From assembly GCA_023159155.1 (NCBI GenBank), contig JAJNNX010000081.1, positions 1-64,000 of the forward strand: a DNA stretch of 64,000 bases. The letters run 5' to 3'. The first letter of the stretch is position 1. Each line of letters opens with the position of its first letter. The notes under the pieces were generated by a model that worked only from the letters and a program-made list of their open reading frames with translations, had not been told where the DNA came from and ran no database searches. The DNA is from Ustulina deusta (lineage: Eukaryota; Ascomycota; Sordariomycetes; Xylariales; Xylariaceae). Made by a program: the position numbers and the translations under genes. Positions 1 to 12,164 of this stretch are shown here, one piece after another.

Positions 1-3000
1 AAATATACTAATATATATTTTATTTTGCTTATTATAAAATATATTACTAAGTAAAGTTAGCTATATAAAGGTTAACTAAGTTTAATTAGTTTGTTTAGCC
101 CTTTTAAGTTAAAATAATTTTCTTTTTGGACAATAGCATAATTTGTTTACTATTAAACTTTATAAAGTAGTCTTGCTAAAGTATTTCTTTTAGTTTTGTA
201 TAAAACTTAGCTTATTAGAATTTATGTTTTTTTTTTTCTAAAAAGCCTAAAGTTATAAAACTAAACGTATTGTCTATCTATAAGCTAGTAATACTAAAGT
301 TATATAACAGATTTTTTATAAACAAAAAATATAAATTATATATAAAAATAATTATTTTTAGTTTTTTGTAGTAGTACTAGTAGTACGTTTTGAACTAGTA
401 TAGCTTTAATTTTATAAATCTATATAGTAATTATATAATCCAAAGAATTGTTTTATTAAAATATTTTAATTTTAGTTTAAATAGTAGTTATACAATGATT
501 TTTTTAGCTAGTTTGTTTTTTAATTATATATATACTTATATAATATTTTGGAGCTTGCTTAAAGTATTAAAGTTATAGATTAAAAAAAGGCCTAATATAA
601 AAAATAATTGCTAGTTTATTTGCTAGATCGTAAGCAATTAAGTAAAAACTATTTTTTTGTTTTTATTGTTATAGCTTTATATAATAAGTTAGAACTTTTT
701 ATATAGTTTAGTTGTTTTTTTATTTATTTTTTATATAAGCTAAAACTTAAAAATCTAAGTATTGTTATGTTTAGCTAGGTTATATTTTATAAATTAAAAT
801 ATGCTTTATGTAATAAGATTGTTAATTTTTGTAGCGTTTGATTTTTTGAACGGTCCGCCGGGAATATTAATTATACTATTTTTGTGCAATTTAATAGCTA
901 AAGTATAGCTTTGTTCCTTTTTAGGAGTTAAGAATAGCTAGCTAATTTATTATATAAAAGTTGTAAAAAATTATATAGCTTTTTAGGGGTATTTCTGTTT
1001 TTTTTATATATTAGGCTTTTAGAAAAATTATATATTTTTTGCTTTTTTGTTTTAATTGTTTAAAAGTATTTTTTTGGTTGTATAGTAGTAAGGCTTAATT
1101 TAGGTCTATTTGAACTATATTGGGCTATTTATTAAATTAATAATTATATTTAATTTTTTAATAGATTTTATTTTATATAGTCCGTTCTAACTTTTTTTTT
1201 CTTGCTATACTAAAACTTTGTTTTAGAAAAAAAGTAATAATATATTATATAAAACTAGTTTGTTGCACTAGTTAATTGTACGGTTGATTTTAACTTTTGT
1301 TTTTTTTTTATATAATATTTTTATAGCCTTTTTTATAGCTTTTGCTTTTTGTATAATATTAGGCAAAAGAGGTAAGTTCTGGTTAACTTTAGAGTATGCT
1401 CTAAAGACTAGAAGGGTTAATATAAAGCTATTTGGCCTAGCAGTATTATTTAAAGCTTTAATTATTATTTATAAAATTAATTTGTTTTTTATACAATAAC
1501 TAATTTTAGTTTTTAATATGTTATATATATAGCGGAATAAGCTATATACCTTTTTGATTTTGCTTATTGCTTAATATGCTTTAATAAGTATTGCGTAACA
1601 TTAAAAGCTTATAATTTTAGCTTAGTTCTAAAACTTTTTAAACAAAAAGTTTATACTTAGGTTATATATAATATTATTAAGGGGTTTTTAATATATATTA
1701 ATCTAATATTTATATAATATTTTTTAAGTATTTTATATAAATATTAATTTAAAAAATATTACTGCTTAGAATAATATAGCAACATTAATTATATAAAGGA
1801 CCTATTTATTATTTATTTATATAGTATTAATTATTATTTTGTAGTTAAAATTATAATTATTTTTAATTAAAAACTTAAAACGTTGGAGTGCTTGTTTATA
1901 TAACTAGCAATAATAGCAGAACTTCTAGATCTTTTTTAAAATTAAATAGTTAATATTATGCCTTGTACAACTAAGCATTTTATATAATCTTTTTATATAA
2001 AGGTGTCTAAATCGGTAGTAAAGCCGTTATAGTTCTATTTTTATAAAAAATATACCAGCTTTATATAGTCCAATATTAAAAAATAAGTATTTTTATTTAT
2101 ATATAATAAAAATAGTCTTACTATTTTTTTATATAATAATATTTTTTATATTATTAAAGTATGTTTATAAGCAATCGGTATTCTTTAAAGAAAATAGGAA
2201 TAGTATTGGGCTATTTAAAATATAGTATATTGTTATACTAAGGGTATTTTTTATTTGTATAGTATTTATAGCTAAGATTGTATTGCTATTACTAAACCTA
2301 ATATATATAGTTTTTAGTGTTTAATTAACTTTTATATAAAGATATAATCTAATATAGGCCTTTAGTTATATTTTTTTTACTATTAAGTAGTTTGAAGCGC
2401 TTATATTTTATAGTTCGCTTTAGTATTTTATATAATACTAGTTATTTAAAATAAACTAGTTAGATAGAATGTTTGTTTTATAGTTCTAAATATTTTTTTT
2501 AGTTATATAGTATATAAATATATTATTTATTAAAAATTAAATAGATTAGCTTTTAAATTTTTTATTTATATTTTTGTTGCTTTTATTTAATTTTAAATGC
2601 TTTTTATACTTTATTAAATATATTAAAAACTTTTTAAGTATAAGTTTAATATTATATATTATTTTGTATAAGTTAAAATATTAGCTTTTTATATAAGTTT
2701 GTTTTTAGAAAGTATATTTTATTAATTAATATTTTTTTTTTTAGTATATAAAGCATTTTTGTTTATATAGTTATTTCTAAAGTTCTAGTTTTTTAAGTAG
2801 TTTTATTATATATTTAGCTTGCTTAATAATCTAAAAAATCTAAATTAGTAGCCTTTTATATAATAACTTTAGTTATATCTCTTATTAGTAAAATAAATAT
2901 TATTATTTTTTTATATAAAATGTTTTGGTATATTGTCTGTTGTTACCCGAATATATGCTCAAAAGTTAGAAAAAAAACTTTTGTATGTTAGTTTCTAAAA

Positions 3001-4448
3001 TATAAGTGCTATAGCTAGTTTAAGTACTTTTTAATATGTTTATATAATAATTATGCCTAGTTAGATTTCTTTTTAGTAGTTTATACTGAATGCTTGCTAT
3101 ACTTTTGTAAGTTTGTTAATTATAAGTTTTAGTATTTCGTACGGTACTAATTCTAGGTTTTTTTTATTTATTTATATAAACGTAATCAAAGTTTAGTTAG
3201 CTTAGTACTAGTTATAGTTTATATTATTATTAAAATAACTATTTATTATATAATAGATCTTATATTATATTTTTTTTGGTTTAATATAGTATATATAATA
3301 TTTTTTTATAAAGTTTTTTAAAATATTTAGGAATATAGTATAGTATTAGTTTTTTGTTATTTTGAACTATTAATAAATATTTATAAATAAGTATGCCTTG
3401 TTATAAAGTAGGTTGTATAGATAGCTTATATAGTTTTTTTTTTTTTTTTATATTTTTAAAAAAGTAGTATATTTTTCGGACAAGAGTAGTTTATTTTATA
3501 TGTTCTTTATAGGGAGTAAATCTAAAAAAGGGCTATTTAATATAGGTTTTAGTATTATATAAAGGTATATTTATAGTATAGAGGTCTAAGGAAGGTTATA
3601 AACTATAAGGTATTTATATACTAGTTAGAAGTTTGGTTTATGGCTTATTTTTAACGTATAGTTATATATTATTTCTAATATATGCTAGGTTTTTATAGTT
3701 AGTTATATATGCTTAAAGTTCTAGTTTTTATAGGGTTAGAATTGTATATTCTGGATAGGTATTAGTTTAGGCTATATAAGTTCTAGTTATTTGATTTTTG
3801 GCTTTAGTTTTGTTTATATAATAGGTTAAAAGGTTAAAGTAAGCTAAAAGGTTTTTTAAAAAGTAGCTTGGAATTGTTAACTAGGTATAAAAAAGATTAA
3901 TAGTTGTTGTATAATAGGTATTTGGGCTGTTTAGGTTGGAAATCCTAAAGATTTAATAATTTTAAATTTGCTTTATATAATTATAGTAAGTTATTTATAA
4001 GCTATATTTTTTTTAACTAGCTTTTATATGTTTTTTTTTTTAACTATTATTATAAACTTTACACATATATTTTAGTAGATCGTATAAAAATAATCTGCTA
4101 TTTATTTTTTAAAATCTTTTTCGAACGCTTTTTAGAATAGCTGTTTAGACTTTTTTATGTTTTAGTATTTAATAAATTAGTAAACAAACTATATATTTAT
4201 TATAATTTTATTTATATAAGATTTGTTAAAGTTTTTGCTTTAAAAATTAAAGTTAATATAGTTTTGTATAGTCTTTATATTAATACTAATATTTTCGGTA
4301 AGTTTTTTATATATAAAATTCAAGCGTGACTTAGTAAATTTTACTAAAATGTTTAGTACTTTTTGTGTTATAGTAAAATAAGGGGGAAAAAAAATTAAAA
4401 AGTTTGTTTAGCTATTATATAACGATATAATTAAAAGTAGCACAATTA

Positions 4449-4590
4449 TATACTATTTTTTTTTTTTTATATAATATTTTGTTAGTCCAAAAAAAAAAGT
4501 TATATTATATAATAAAAAAATAAATCTTTTTTTTTTTATATAACAAACAAATATTTTATTAGTTTAAAAAAAAAAGTTATATTTGCTTTA
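4449..4590. repeat. Duplicated A/T-tract unit, ~77-bp spacing
   Basis: A T-run followed by TATATAA, then ATATTTTGTTAGTCC, an A-run and GTTATATT (first copy from about 4474) recurs from about 4551 as ATATTTTATTAGTTT, an A-run and GTTATATT. The copies differ by G-to-A and C-to-T only in this core, consistent with RIP acting on a tandem duplication. Confidence 0.55.
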
Positions 4591-4880
4591 TTTTTAAACA
4601 ATATATATTAACTAATTAAAAAAAATAATTATTATATAATAAAAAAATAAAATATAATATAAAGTTTTTTTTGTTTATAAAAAGCTTAGCTTTATTTTTA
4701 TTTTTGCTAATCTATAGTACTTTTGTAGTTAGGTTAAAAATGCTTTAGTAATTACTAATTAGTATTAAATAAGCTATATATAATATTATATATAAAAACA
4801 AATAAACATATATTAATAAAATATACTATATTGTATTATATCTAAATCTTGTACTAAAAAAAAAAAAAAAAAAAATGCTT

Positions 4881-4926
4881 CGTACAAAATAGAATTCCTT
4901 TTAAAAAAAGAATTCTGCTAGCGTAC
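4881..4926. repeat. Imperfect hairpin beside an A-run
   Basis: CGTAC (4881-4885) and AGAATTC (4891-4897) are mirrored by GAATTCT (4910-4916) and GTACG (4922-4926), with an A/T loop. Immediately upstream is an A-run of about 20 (about 4855-4875). The A-run could be the poly(A) tail of a decayed non-LTR retroelement on the + strand ending here, with the hairpin as flanking DNA; this is inference only. Confidence 0.4.
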
Positions 4927-5391
4927 GAGCTAAAACAATAAAAAAAAAAAAAAATCCCTACAGCCGATAATCTCCATACAAAGACATCCGTTTACCCGCG
5001 CAATACGCAGATGCACGATATAGTTGTAACCAATGCCAGTTATTCCAACAGTTTTACTATTTTTTTAAATAATATAATAGTTGCTTCTAAAGCAGTAAAG
5101 AGCTCTAACCTTTATAATATTAAACTTTTAAATAGTAATAAAATCAAACTTTGTTTTTTATAAAGCTTTTTTATATTATTGCTTTGTGATTTCTTTTGTA
5201 TATTTTAGTAAGCCACTTTTATTATAGTTGCAAAGCTAAAAAGATCTATAATAAAACCTAGATTAATAAATTAATAAAGCTTTTTTTCATTTATATATAA
5301 CTATTTAACTATTTTAATAACTATTATAAAAATTATAAGTAGCAAGATTATATTGCTTACTACTTTATATAAAACTAGCAAAAAAATATAA

Positions 5392-5394
5392 GTA

Positions 5395-5420
<26 letters not shown>
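5392..5420. repeat. (TAA)n microsatellite
   Basis: About nine tandem TAA/ATA units inside the AT-rich block. Confidence 0.8.
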
Positions 5421-5425
<5 letters not shown>

Positions 5426-5693
5426 TTTTGTTAAAAAAAAGCTTTAAGCGCTATATTACTGGTCTAGTTATATAGCTAGTAATATAACTAGTAACTTTTA
5501 TTTTTATTTTTTTATATATAATTAATTTTATTATTTTATTAGTAATACTTTTATATATAGATTTTTTATATATATAATAAATAAATAAAAGCTTATATTA
5601 CTATAAGTATTAATATATAATTTTAATTTTATTATAAAAATATTTAAGATTTTTTTTGGTTTTATTTATAGTTGCTTTATTAATTTAATATAT

Positions 5694-5724
<31 letters not shown>

Positions 5725-6338
5725 TATAAAATTTTTATTTATTTAATTTATTATTTATTTAATATTTTTAATATTATAAAAATATTAGGATTTCTATAAT
5801 TTAAACATATTTTATTAATTATTTTAGTTTATATAAGTAATATTCTTATTTTTAAAATATTTATATTATAATTATTAGTTTTTTATTTTTATTATATTAA
5901 TTAAAGTGACTATTTATTATATTATTATATATATTAATTTTAATTTTAACATTTTTGTTTAAATTTAATAATTTTATTACTAGATTATTAATTACTAGTT
6001 TTTTTATTTTATTAAATATATATATATTTTTTTTTATTAAAATATCTGAATTTTTTTTTTAAGTTTATAAAAAATATTTGAATTTTTTTAAAATCTTTAA
6101 TAAAACTTTAAATATAATTTATAAATTTTATAAATACTTTTATATTATTTATTAATTTAAATATTAATTAATTTTTTATTACTAAAATTTTTACTTTTTA
6201 GATTTATATATTTTTTAATAATATTATTCTTTTTTAAAACAATCTATTTATTATTTATAAAATTTACTTTTTTTTAGGTATACTAATAATTTAATATATT
6301 TTTTAAAATATTTTTAAATAAATTAAAATATTAACGCA

Positions 6339-6784
6339 TCTCATAAGCTTGTTTCGCACTTTCTTAGCATACTTTTTTATATATTCTTTTTTAAATAACT
6401 TGGTTAATATAAGTTGTATAGACTAATAGTTTGGACTTTTGGAATCCTAACTAAATAAAGAATTTAAGACTAGTTTCTTTATTTTTATACCTATTTTATT
6501 TATAAATATAAATATGTTTAAAAAGTTGCAGGGGTTTTATAAAGATTATTTTAGCATACTTTTTATAATACTATAAATAAAATAGCTATAAAATCAGAGA
6601 AATCATTTTTAGATTCTTTATTTAGTTAGAATTCAAAAAATCTTAACTATTAGTCCGTACAACTTACATTAAATAAGTTATATAAATATAGAATAAGTAG
6701 CTTTGCTATAAAAATTAGAGTAAAAATACTACTAAGAAAGTACAAAACAAGCTTATGTGTAAAACAAGCTTATAAGATATATTA
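6339..6784. mobile_element. Decayed MITE-like inverted-repeat element, copy A
   Basis: The left end reads CATAAGCTTGTTTCGCAC followed by TTTCTTAGCATA; the right end (6731-6776) reads ACTAAGAAAGTACAAAACAAGCTTATG followed by a second AAAACAAGCTTAT. The ends are reverse complements once C/T and G/A changes are allowed. An internal stretch (6543-6612, containing CTATAAATAAAATAGCTATA) is shared with copy B at 10,040-10,110. There is no coding capacity, so this is a non-autonomous inverted-repeat transposon or the decayed ends of one. The superfamily cannot be assigned, and the outer left boundary is uncertain. Confidence 0.6.
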
Positions 6785-9469
6785 TTAAAATAAATTATTA
6801 TAAATAAATTATTCAATTTATATAAAATATTTAAATAACTTATATAATATTTTAAACCTTATTTTTTATTTATATAATATAACAAAAAATTTTTAATTTT
6901 ATTATTTATATTTTAATAATCTTATTTTTATATTATATTTTTTTTAAAAATAAATTGCTAAATTTTTTATATTTGTTTAATATTTTAATATGAAATTCTA
7001 CTTTAAAAATTTTAATAAATATATATATTACTAACTTTATTTTTTTAAATTTACTTAAAAAAAAAACTTTTTTTGCATTTAAATTTTTTTTTAATATATT
7101 TTATTAAAATTAGTTTATTTTTTAGTTTATTTTAAAATTATATATTTATAACTAAAGTATTTTTAATATTATATTATATTATATTATAATATTTTTATAA
7201 TATTAAGCATAAGTTTATTTTTATATTTTAAAATATTAAAAAGATATTTTATAGTTTTTTTATTAATAATTATTAGTTTTTATTTCTTAAATATTATTTT
7301 TTGTTTTTTTATTAATAATATATATTATAAATCTTTTATAATATTTATAATTTTTATAGCATAATATTAATATATATTATTAATACATTTTATTACTATT
7401 AAATTTTTTAATATATATTTTAAAAATTAATATAAATCTTATTTAAATATAATAAAAATTTAAAAATTATAATAAATTAGTATTAATTATTTAATATTTT
7501 TTCAAAATATACTTTATTTAATCTTTTTTATTTAATTTATTTTAAAAACTATATATTTTTGATTTTATTTTTATATAAACATAATATTAATAAATTATAT
7601 AATATATTTGTAAAACTATACTATATATATATAATTTTTTCTTTAGTACTAAGAGTTTTTTTTTGCTTTTTTATAATATTATTATACTAATAACTTTTTA
7701 TAATAAGTTTTATTATTGTTTTTAAAATTTTTTTATATATTTGTTTTAGTTTTTATTAAAATTATATTATTTAACTTTTATAATTTATTTAAGATTTTTT
7801 ATATTTAATAATCTAGCTTTATTTATAATATAATATAATTTATATTATAGAGTTTTTTTTTTTTTTTTAGTTTTTAGTTTTATAATATGTTTTTAAATTA
7901 ATTTAAATACTATATTATTTAATAATTTATTTATTAATTAATAATTATATTTTTTATTAATATAATTTTTAAATTGTTTTAAATATTTATTATTTTTTAG
8001 CTAATTTTTTAAAATTTAAATTTTAGGTAACTTATTATTTATTTATAATAATTTTATGCTAGTTATATTTTTTTAGTTATAAATATTATATTTATATTTA
8101 TTCTTATAATAAATATATTTTTTAATTTTTAATTTTTATAATTACATTATATTTAAATAATCTGAATAATATATATTTTTGTTTAAATATCTATTATTTT
8201 TATAATTATTATAATCTAGGTATATATTATAGTTTTTATTTATATTATATTAATATTTATATTGTTTTATTTTTATTTATTTTTTGCTACTAAAATAAAA
8301 TAAACAAATTCTATTATTTCTATATTAATATAGGTTATAACTTTTAGTCCATTTATTTATAGGTTTATTTATAATAGATCTTTTTAATAAACCTGCTATT
8401 ATATTATTATATTATATATATTTTTATTTTATAGCTACTTAAGACTTTTATATATATAAATAGTTTAAATATATTTTTATTATTTTATAAATCTTATTAA
8501 TTATTATATATAAAAATATTGCTTATATATTTTATTTAAAACATATTTATTATATTATAGAATAAATTCTATTAATTTTTGTTATTTTTTAATTATATTA
8601 TATTAATTTATAATATTATTATTATTATAGCTTTAGTTTGTTTTGTTTTTTTATATTTTCATTTTTTTATAGCTTATTATAGTTTTAAATATAATCTATT
8701 TTTATAACTATAGATTTTTATATTTATTGCTTTTTTATATTTGCTAAATAAAATATATTTTATTGTTTTTTTCATTATTATTTTTTATAAAGTTAATTAT
8801 TAATTTTAATAGCTTAAATAATATAATTTCTTAAATTATTAAGTTTTTTGTTTTTATATAATTTATTTAAAAAAAATTTGTTTATTATTAAATATTATTA
8901 TTATTATATTAATATTTATTTATAATGTTTATATTAAAACTTTTTTAAACTTAGCTATATATTTATATATTGTTTTTTTTGTTATATTATTATTAATTTC
9001 TGTTTAGTTTATTATTATTTTTTAAGTTTTTATATATATTTATAAATATTATTTTAAACTTTAATATATTTTTAAATATTATTTTTATATTATTATTTTA
9101 ATTTAATTTTTATAGTTTTATAAAAAAAAAATTTTAATATTAAATATATGTTTTAACTTATATTTTAAATCTTTTAAGTTATTTTAAAGTTTTATTAAAT
9201 TTTATTAGTTATATTAATTTATATTATTTTAGTTTATTAATTATATTTATTTAATATCTAAATTATTTATTATTTTTTTAAATTAAATAATATATATTTA
9301 TAATTAATTAAACAACTTTTATATTTATATTAAAGCTAATTTTTTAAAATTTATTTAATATTAATAATTAATTAAGTTTATTTAAAATATAATAATTTGT
9401 TATAATAGATTTTATTTTTTTAAGCATAATTATTATAATAGTTAATATAGTCTTAGTAAGACCTACAAA

Positions 9470-9515
9470 GATTCTAGACTGTCATGCCAGGCATACCAGG
9501 ACTAGTACACACTAT
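9470..9515. other. GC-retaining patch with short palindromes
   Basis: Within AT-rich DNA, a patch contains the palindrome GTCTTAGTAAGAC, then CTAGACTGTCATGCCAGGCA and CCAGGACTAG. TGCCAGGCA is itself palindromic. It may be a less-mutated end of another element; no partner end was found. Confidence 0.3.
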
Positions 9516-9831
9516 TTATATATTTATTAATAATTTAGTAATTTATTATATAATTTTAAGCTTTTAATACTTTTTTTATTAGTTATATACTAACGGCTTT
9601 TTTATATGTTTTGCGCTCGGTTTTTCTAATAAGTCTTTTGTTTTATTAGTTCGTAATATAAATATTAAGTATTTTTATATAGTATTTTAAATTAATAACT
9701 AATTATATGATTATTTTAATAAAACTACAACTTAATAAATATATAAATAGTTTAAATAATTTATTAGATTTAATTACTTTATTATTTTATATAAGAATAT
9801 TTATATGAATTTAATTTATTTAATTTATAAT

Positions 9832-10272
9832 AAAAGCTTACTTTATATCTAAGCTTATTTTATACTTTATTTATATATTTTTATATATAAATTCCTTAAA
9901 GAAATATTTTGTTTATTTTTTATAAATTTTTGAATTATAGGGCTATAATAAAATAAAATATATATTTAAGTTTATAATTAAATAATAAATCTAAAGATAT
10001 TTTTTTTTTTAGAAATATTTCACTTTAAATAAATTACAGAGATTATTTTAGCGTATTTTTATATAGCGCTATAAATAAAATAGCTATAAAATTAAAGAAA
10101 TTATTTTTAGGTTTATTATGTAATTATAAACCTAAACATATCTTTTATTTTAGTATAGCTACTAAACTAAAAAAGTTAAAAAAAGGTAGAGTAAGTAGTT
10201 TTACTAAGAAATTATATGTAAAAGTATAAACAAAAAAATACGAAACGAGCTTGTATGCGAAGCGAGCTTGTG
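9832..10272. mobile_element. Decayed MITE-like inverted-repeat element, copy B
   Basis: The right terminal repeat (10,239-10,272) is GC-containing: TACGAAACGAGCTTGTATGC, then GAAGCGAGCTTGTG. The left terminal repeat (9832-9865) is the reverse complement of this after many C-to-T/G-to-A changes (AAGCTTA for AAGCTCG, ATTTTATA for GTTTCGTA). Each end holds two direct AAGCTCG-type motifs. The length is about 440 bp, like copy A, and the central segment is shared with it. The right end sits at the AT-block boundary, which may explain why it escaped mutation. Confidence 0.6.
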
Positions 10273-12134
10273 TTATGGGTTATTGCTTTATATAATAATG
10301 TTTATATAAATTTAATTGATTTATGACCCTAAATGCCAAGTCCGAAAGTTTATCTCCTAGGTCGGAAGTTTTGACTAATGTGGCCTTCATGGCCTTTTAT
10401 ACACCCACCTATATATGTCAACCCACAACAAGTAAGTGCCTAACCTAGATAAGTCAACCAGCAGGCTCATCACGGGTGATTTAGCAAGCCTTTGTCGGCT
10501 TCACACCATCATCTTCACCACAATCTTTACTATAATGTTTACCAACATGTCTTACCTATTATGACTTCCTCACCCGGTTCATTAAAGCAATCTAGTAAGC
10601 TCCTGTTGACCTTATTAACAATTGGCTTAGTACATAGCGGTGATCCCTTTTTCTCAAGACTGACTGACTATAACTCGGCCTAGGTGGTTTATAACGTCCA
10701 TCTAGGATGCTCATTTCCAGTCTCAAACCATTTTACTTGGCTTTGCAGACCTATCCTGCGAGCTACCGATAAAAGATCTCTACTATCCTTACGCCCTTGC
10801 TCGCCTTTGTGGCATATAGAAATAGGTAGGTAGTCAGTCAAGGCTCGATTGGAAAAGCTACTAACTTAGGTACTGACAGACATCTCAACCAGGACAGCCA
10901 TCTTTTAGCTCCCGAATAATTAAACATCTTACGCCACGCCCCCAGAGCGGGTATACACATATGTCTTTAAGCTACATAGTGACCGCCATCCAAGAGCCGA
11001 GGTAGCCCTCCTACCAAATCCCAACAGTCCAAAACGACCATCGTTCCTTAGGGGCGGGCGTAAAGCGAGTGCCCAGAATGCGCTGCCAGCCGAGAGCATC
11101 AGAGCACTCTGGATAGTTGGCGCCTCAACTACGTGGACCACTGCCCCCTTTCAGAGCTTGTCCCCAGGTCGCTATTATTGTTGGCGCGGGGTCACGCAGG
11201 GCCACCATCTTAGAACGCCTTTGTATGCTTACGCCCTGGAATTCATCGATTCGAATATACTAATTACTAGACTAGAGATTCATGTCACTAATACATCGCC
11301 AGCTGGGCCCGGCATCGTCGCCAATGAATACGTTGGCGCGTGAAACGAATCTCTCTTTTTATCGACAGAAGCGTTATGCACAAAGCAGGGCTAATACGGC
11401 CCGGGCCGACACGCCATCAGTGGGCAATTATCTACAAAACTGAATTAGATTATGACAAGACTATGCAATCCGTGTCCAGCACGGCAGTTAGCTAGCTCGA
11501 GCCTGCAATATGGTCCTAGGATGGGCTCCGCCTGACATACGAATCGTATTACACACCACTTCCGCCGCCCGTCCGTCTCGACGATATACTACCAAGAATC
11601 TAACTCTAGCCCTTGCTTACTTACTTACTCAATTACTTGAATGAGAATAGTATTTCAGCAAAGCTTGGACTTATCGATGGACCAACAAAGGCTAGGTTGA
11701 GTATATATGACGGCATCTATACCACCAACGCCGGCTGACAATCATTAGTCTAGGACACCCGGTCCGACCAGGCCGGCATATATCAAGCCGTCATTCCTCA
11801 TCTTCCCAGCCGCCACACCGATAACAGCCCCGAGTCATCCTTATACACTCCCTAACGAAAGACTTGGAAGCCGGACATCGCAATCCCTAATAGGACTCTT
11901 ACAAGTCGGTCCTGCGTACCTCAATCAGGCCTTTACCACCTTTATTCCCTGGGATTGCCGTGTGTCCCGATAACGGGCATTTCGAGGTGAGATAACGTTC
12001 ATAGGTAGGTAATTTACGCCCTTAAATGCTGTCTTGTCCTGTCCGGTCCGGCGAGCCCACCTTATTTATTTATGATGGAAACCGAGCAAGCAGATAATTC
12101 CTTTCGTTAGTAGAAGCGGACGTACATTAGGTCC

Positions 12135-12164
12135 TACCTACCTACCTACCTACCTACCTACCTA
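12135..12164. repeat. (TACC)n microsatellite
   Basis: About seven perfect tandem TACC units; shorter runs of the same unit or its complement occur throughout the intergenic DNA of this window. Confidence 0.9.

Larger units (their letters stand above)
1..10320. repeat. AT-rich, RIP-like block of decayed repeats (no intact gene)
   Basis: Nearly pure A/T sequence in which TA dinucleotides dominate and C and G survive only in small patches. No reading frame has normal codon content; the longest ATG ORFs are low-complexity runs of F/I/L/K/Y/N. Base composition changes abruptly near 10,320. This is the pattern left by repeat-induced point mutation in ascomycetes. Repeats inside the block support it: two related ~445-bp elements, and a duplicated ~77-bp unit near 4.45-4.59 kb, differ mainly by C/T and G/A transitions. 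It could be a centromere-flanking, subtelomeric or interspersed AT isochore; no telomere repeat is visible. The original elements cannot be identified by eye. Confidence 0.85.

Noticed and set aside
1284..1499. 71-codon ATG ORF in the AT-rich block
   Set aside because: Composition is F/I/L/K/Y only, as expected by chance in AT-rich DNA; no family similarity or splice continuation.
12135..12164. CRISPR- or centromere-like array of TACC units
   Set aside because: A simple tetranucleotide microsatellite with no spacers; CRISPR arrays are not expected in fungal nuclear DNA.
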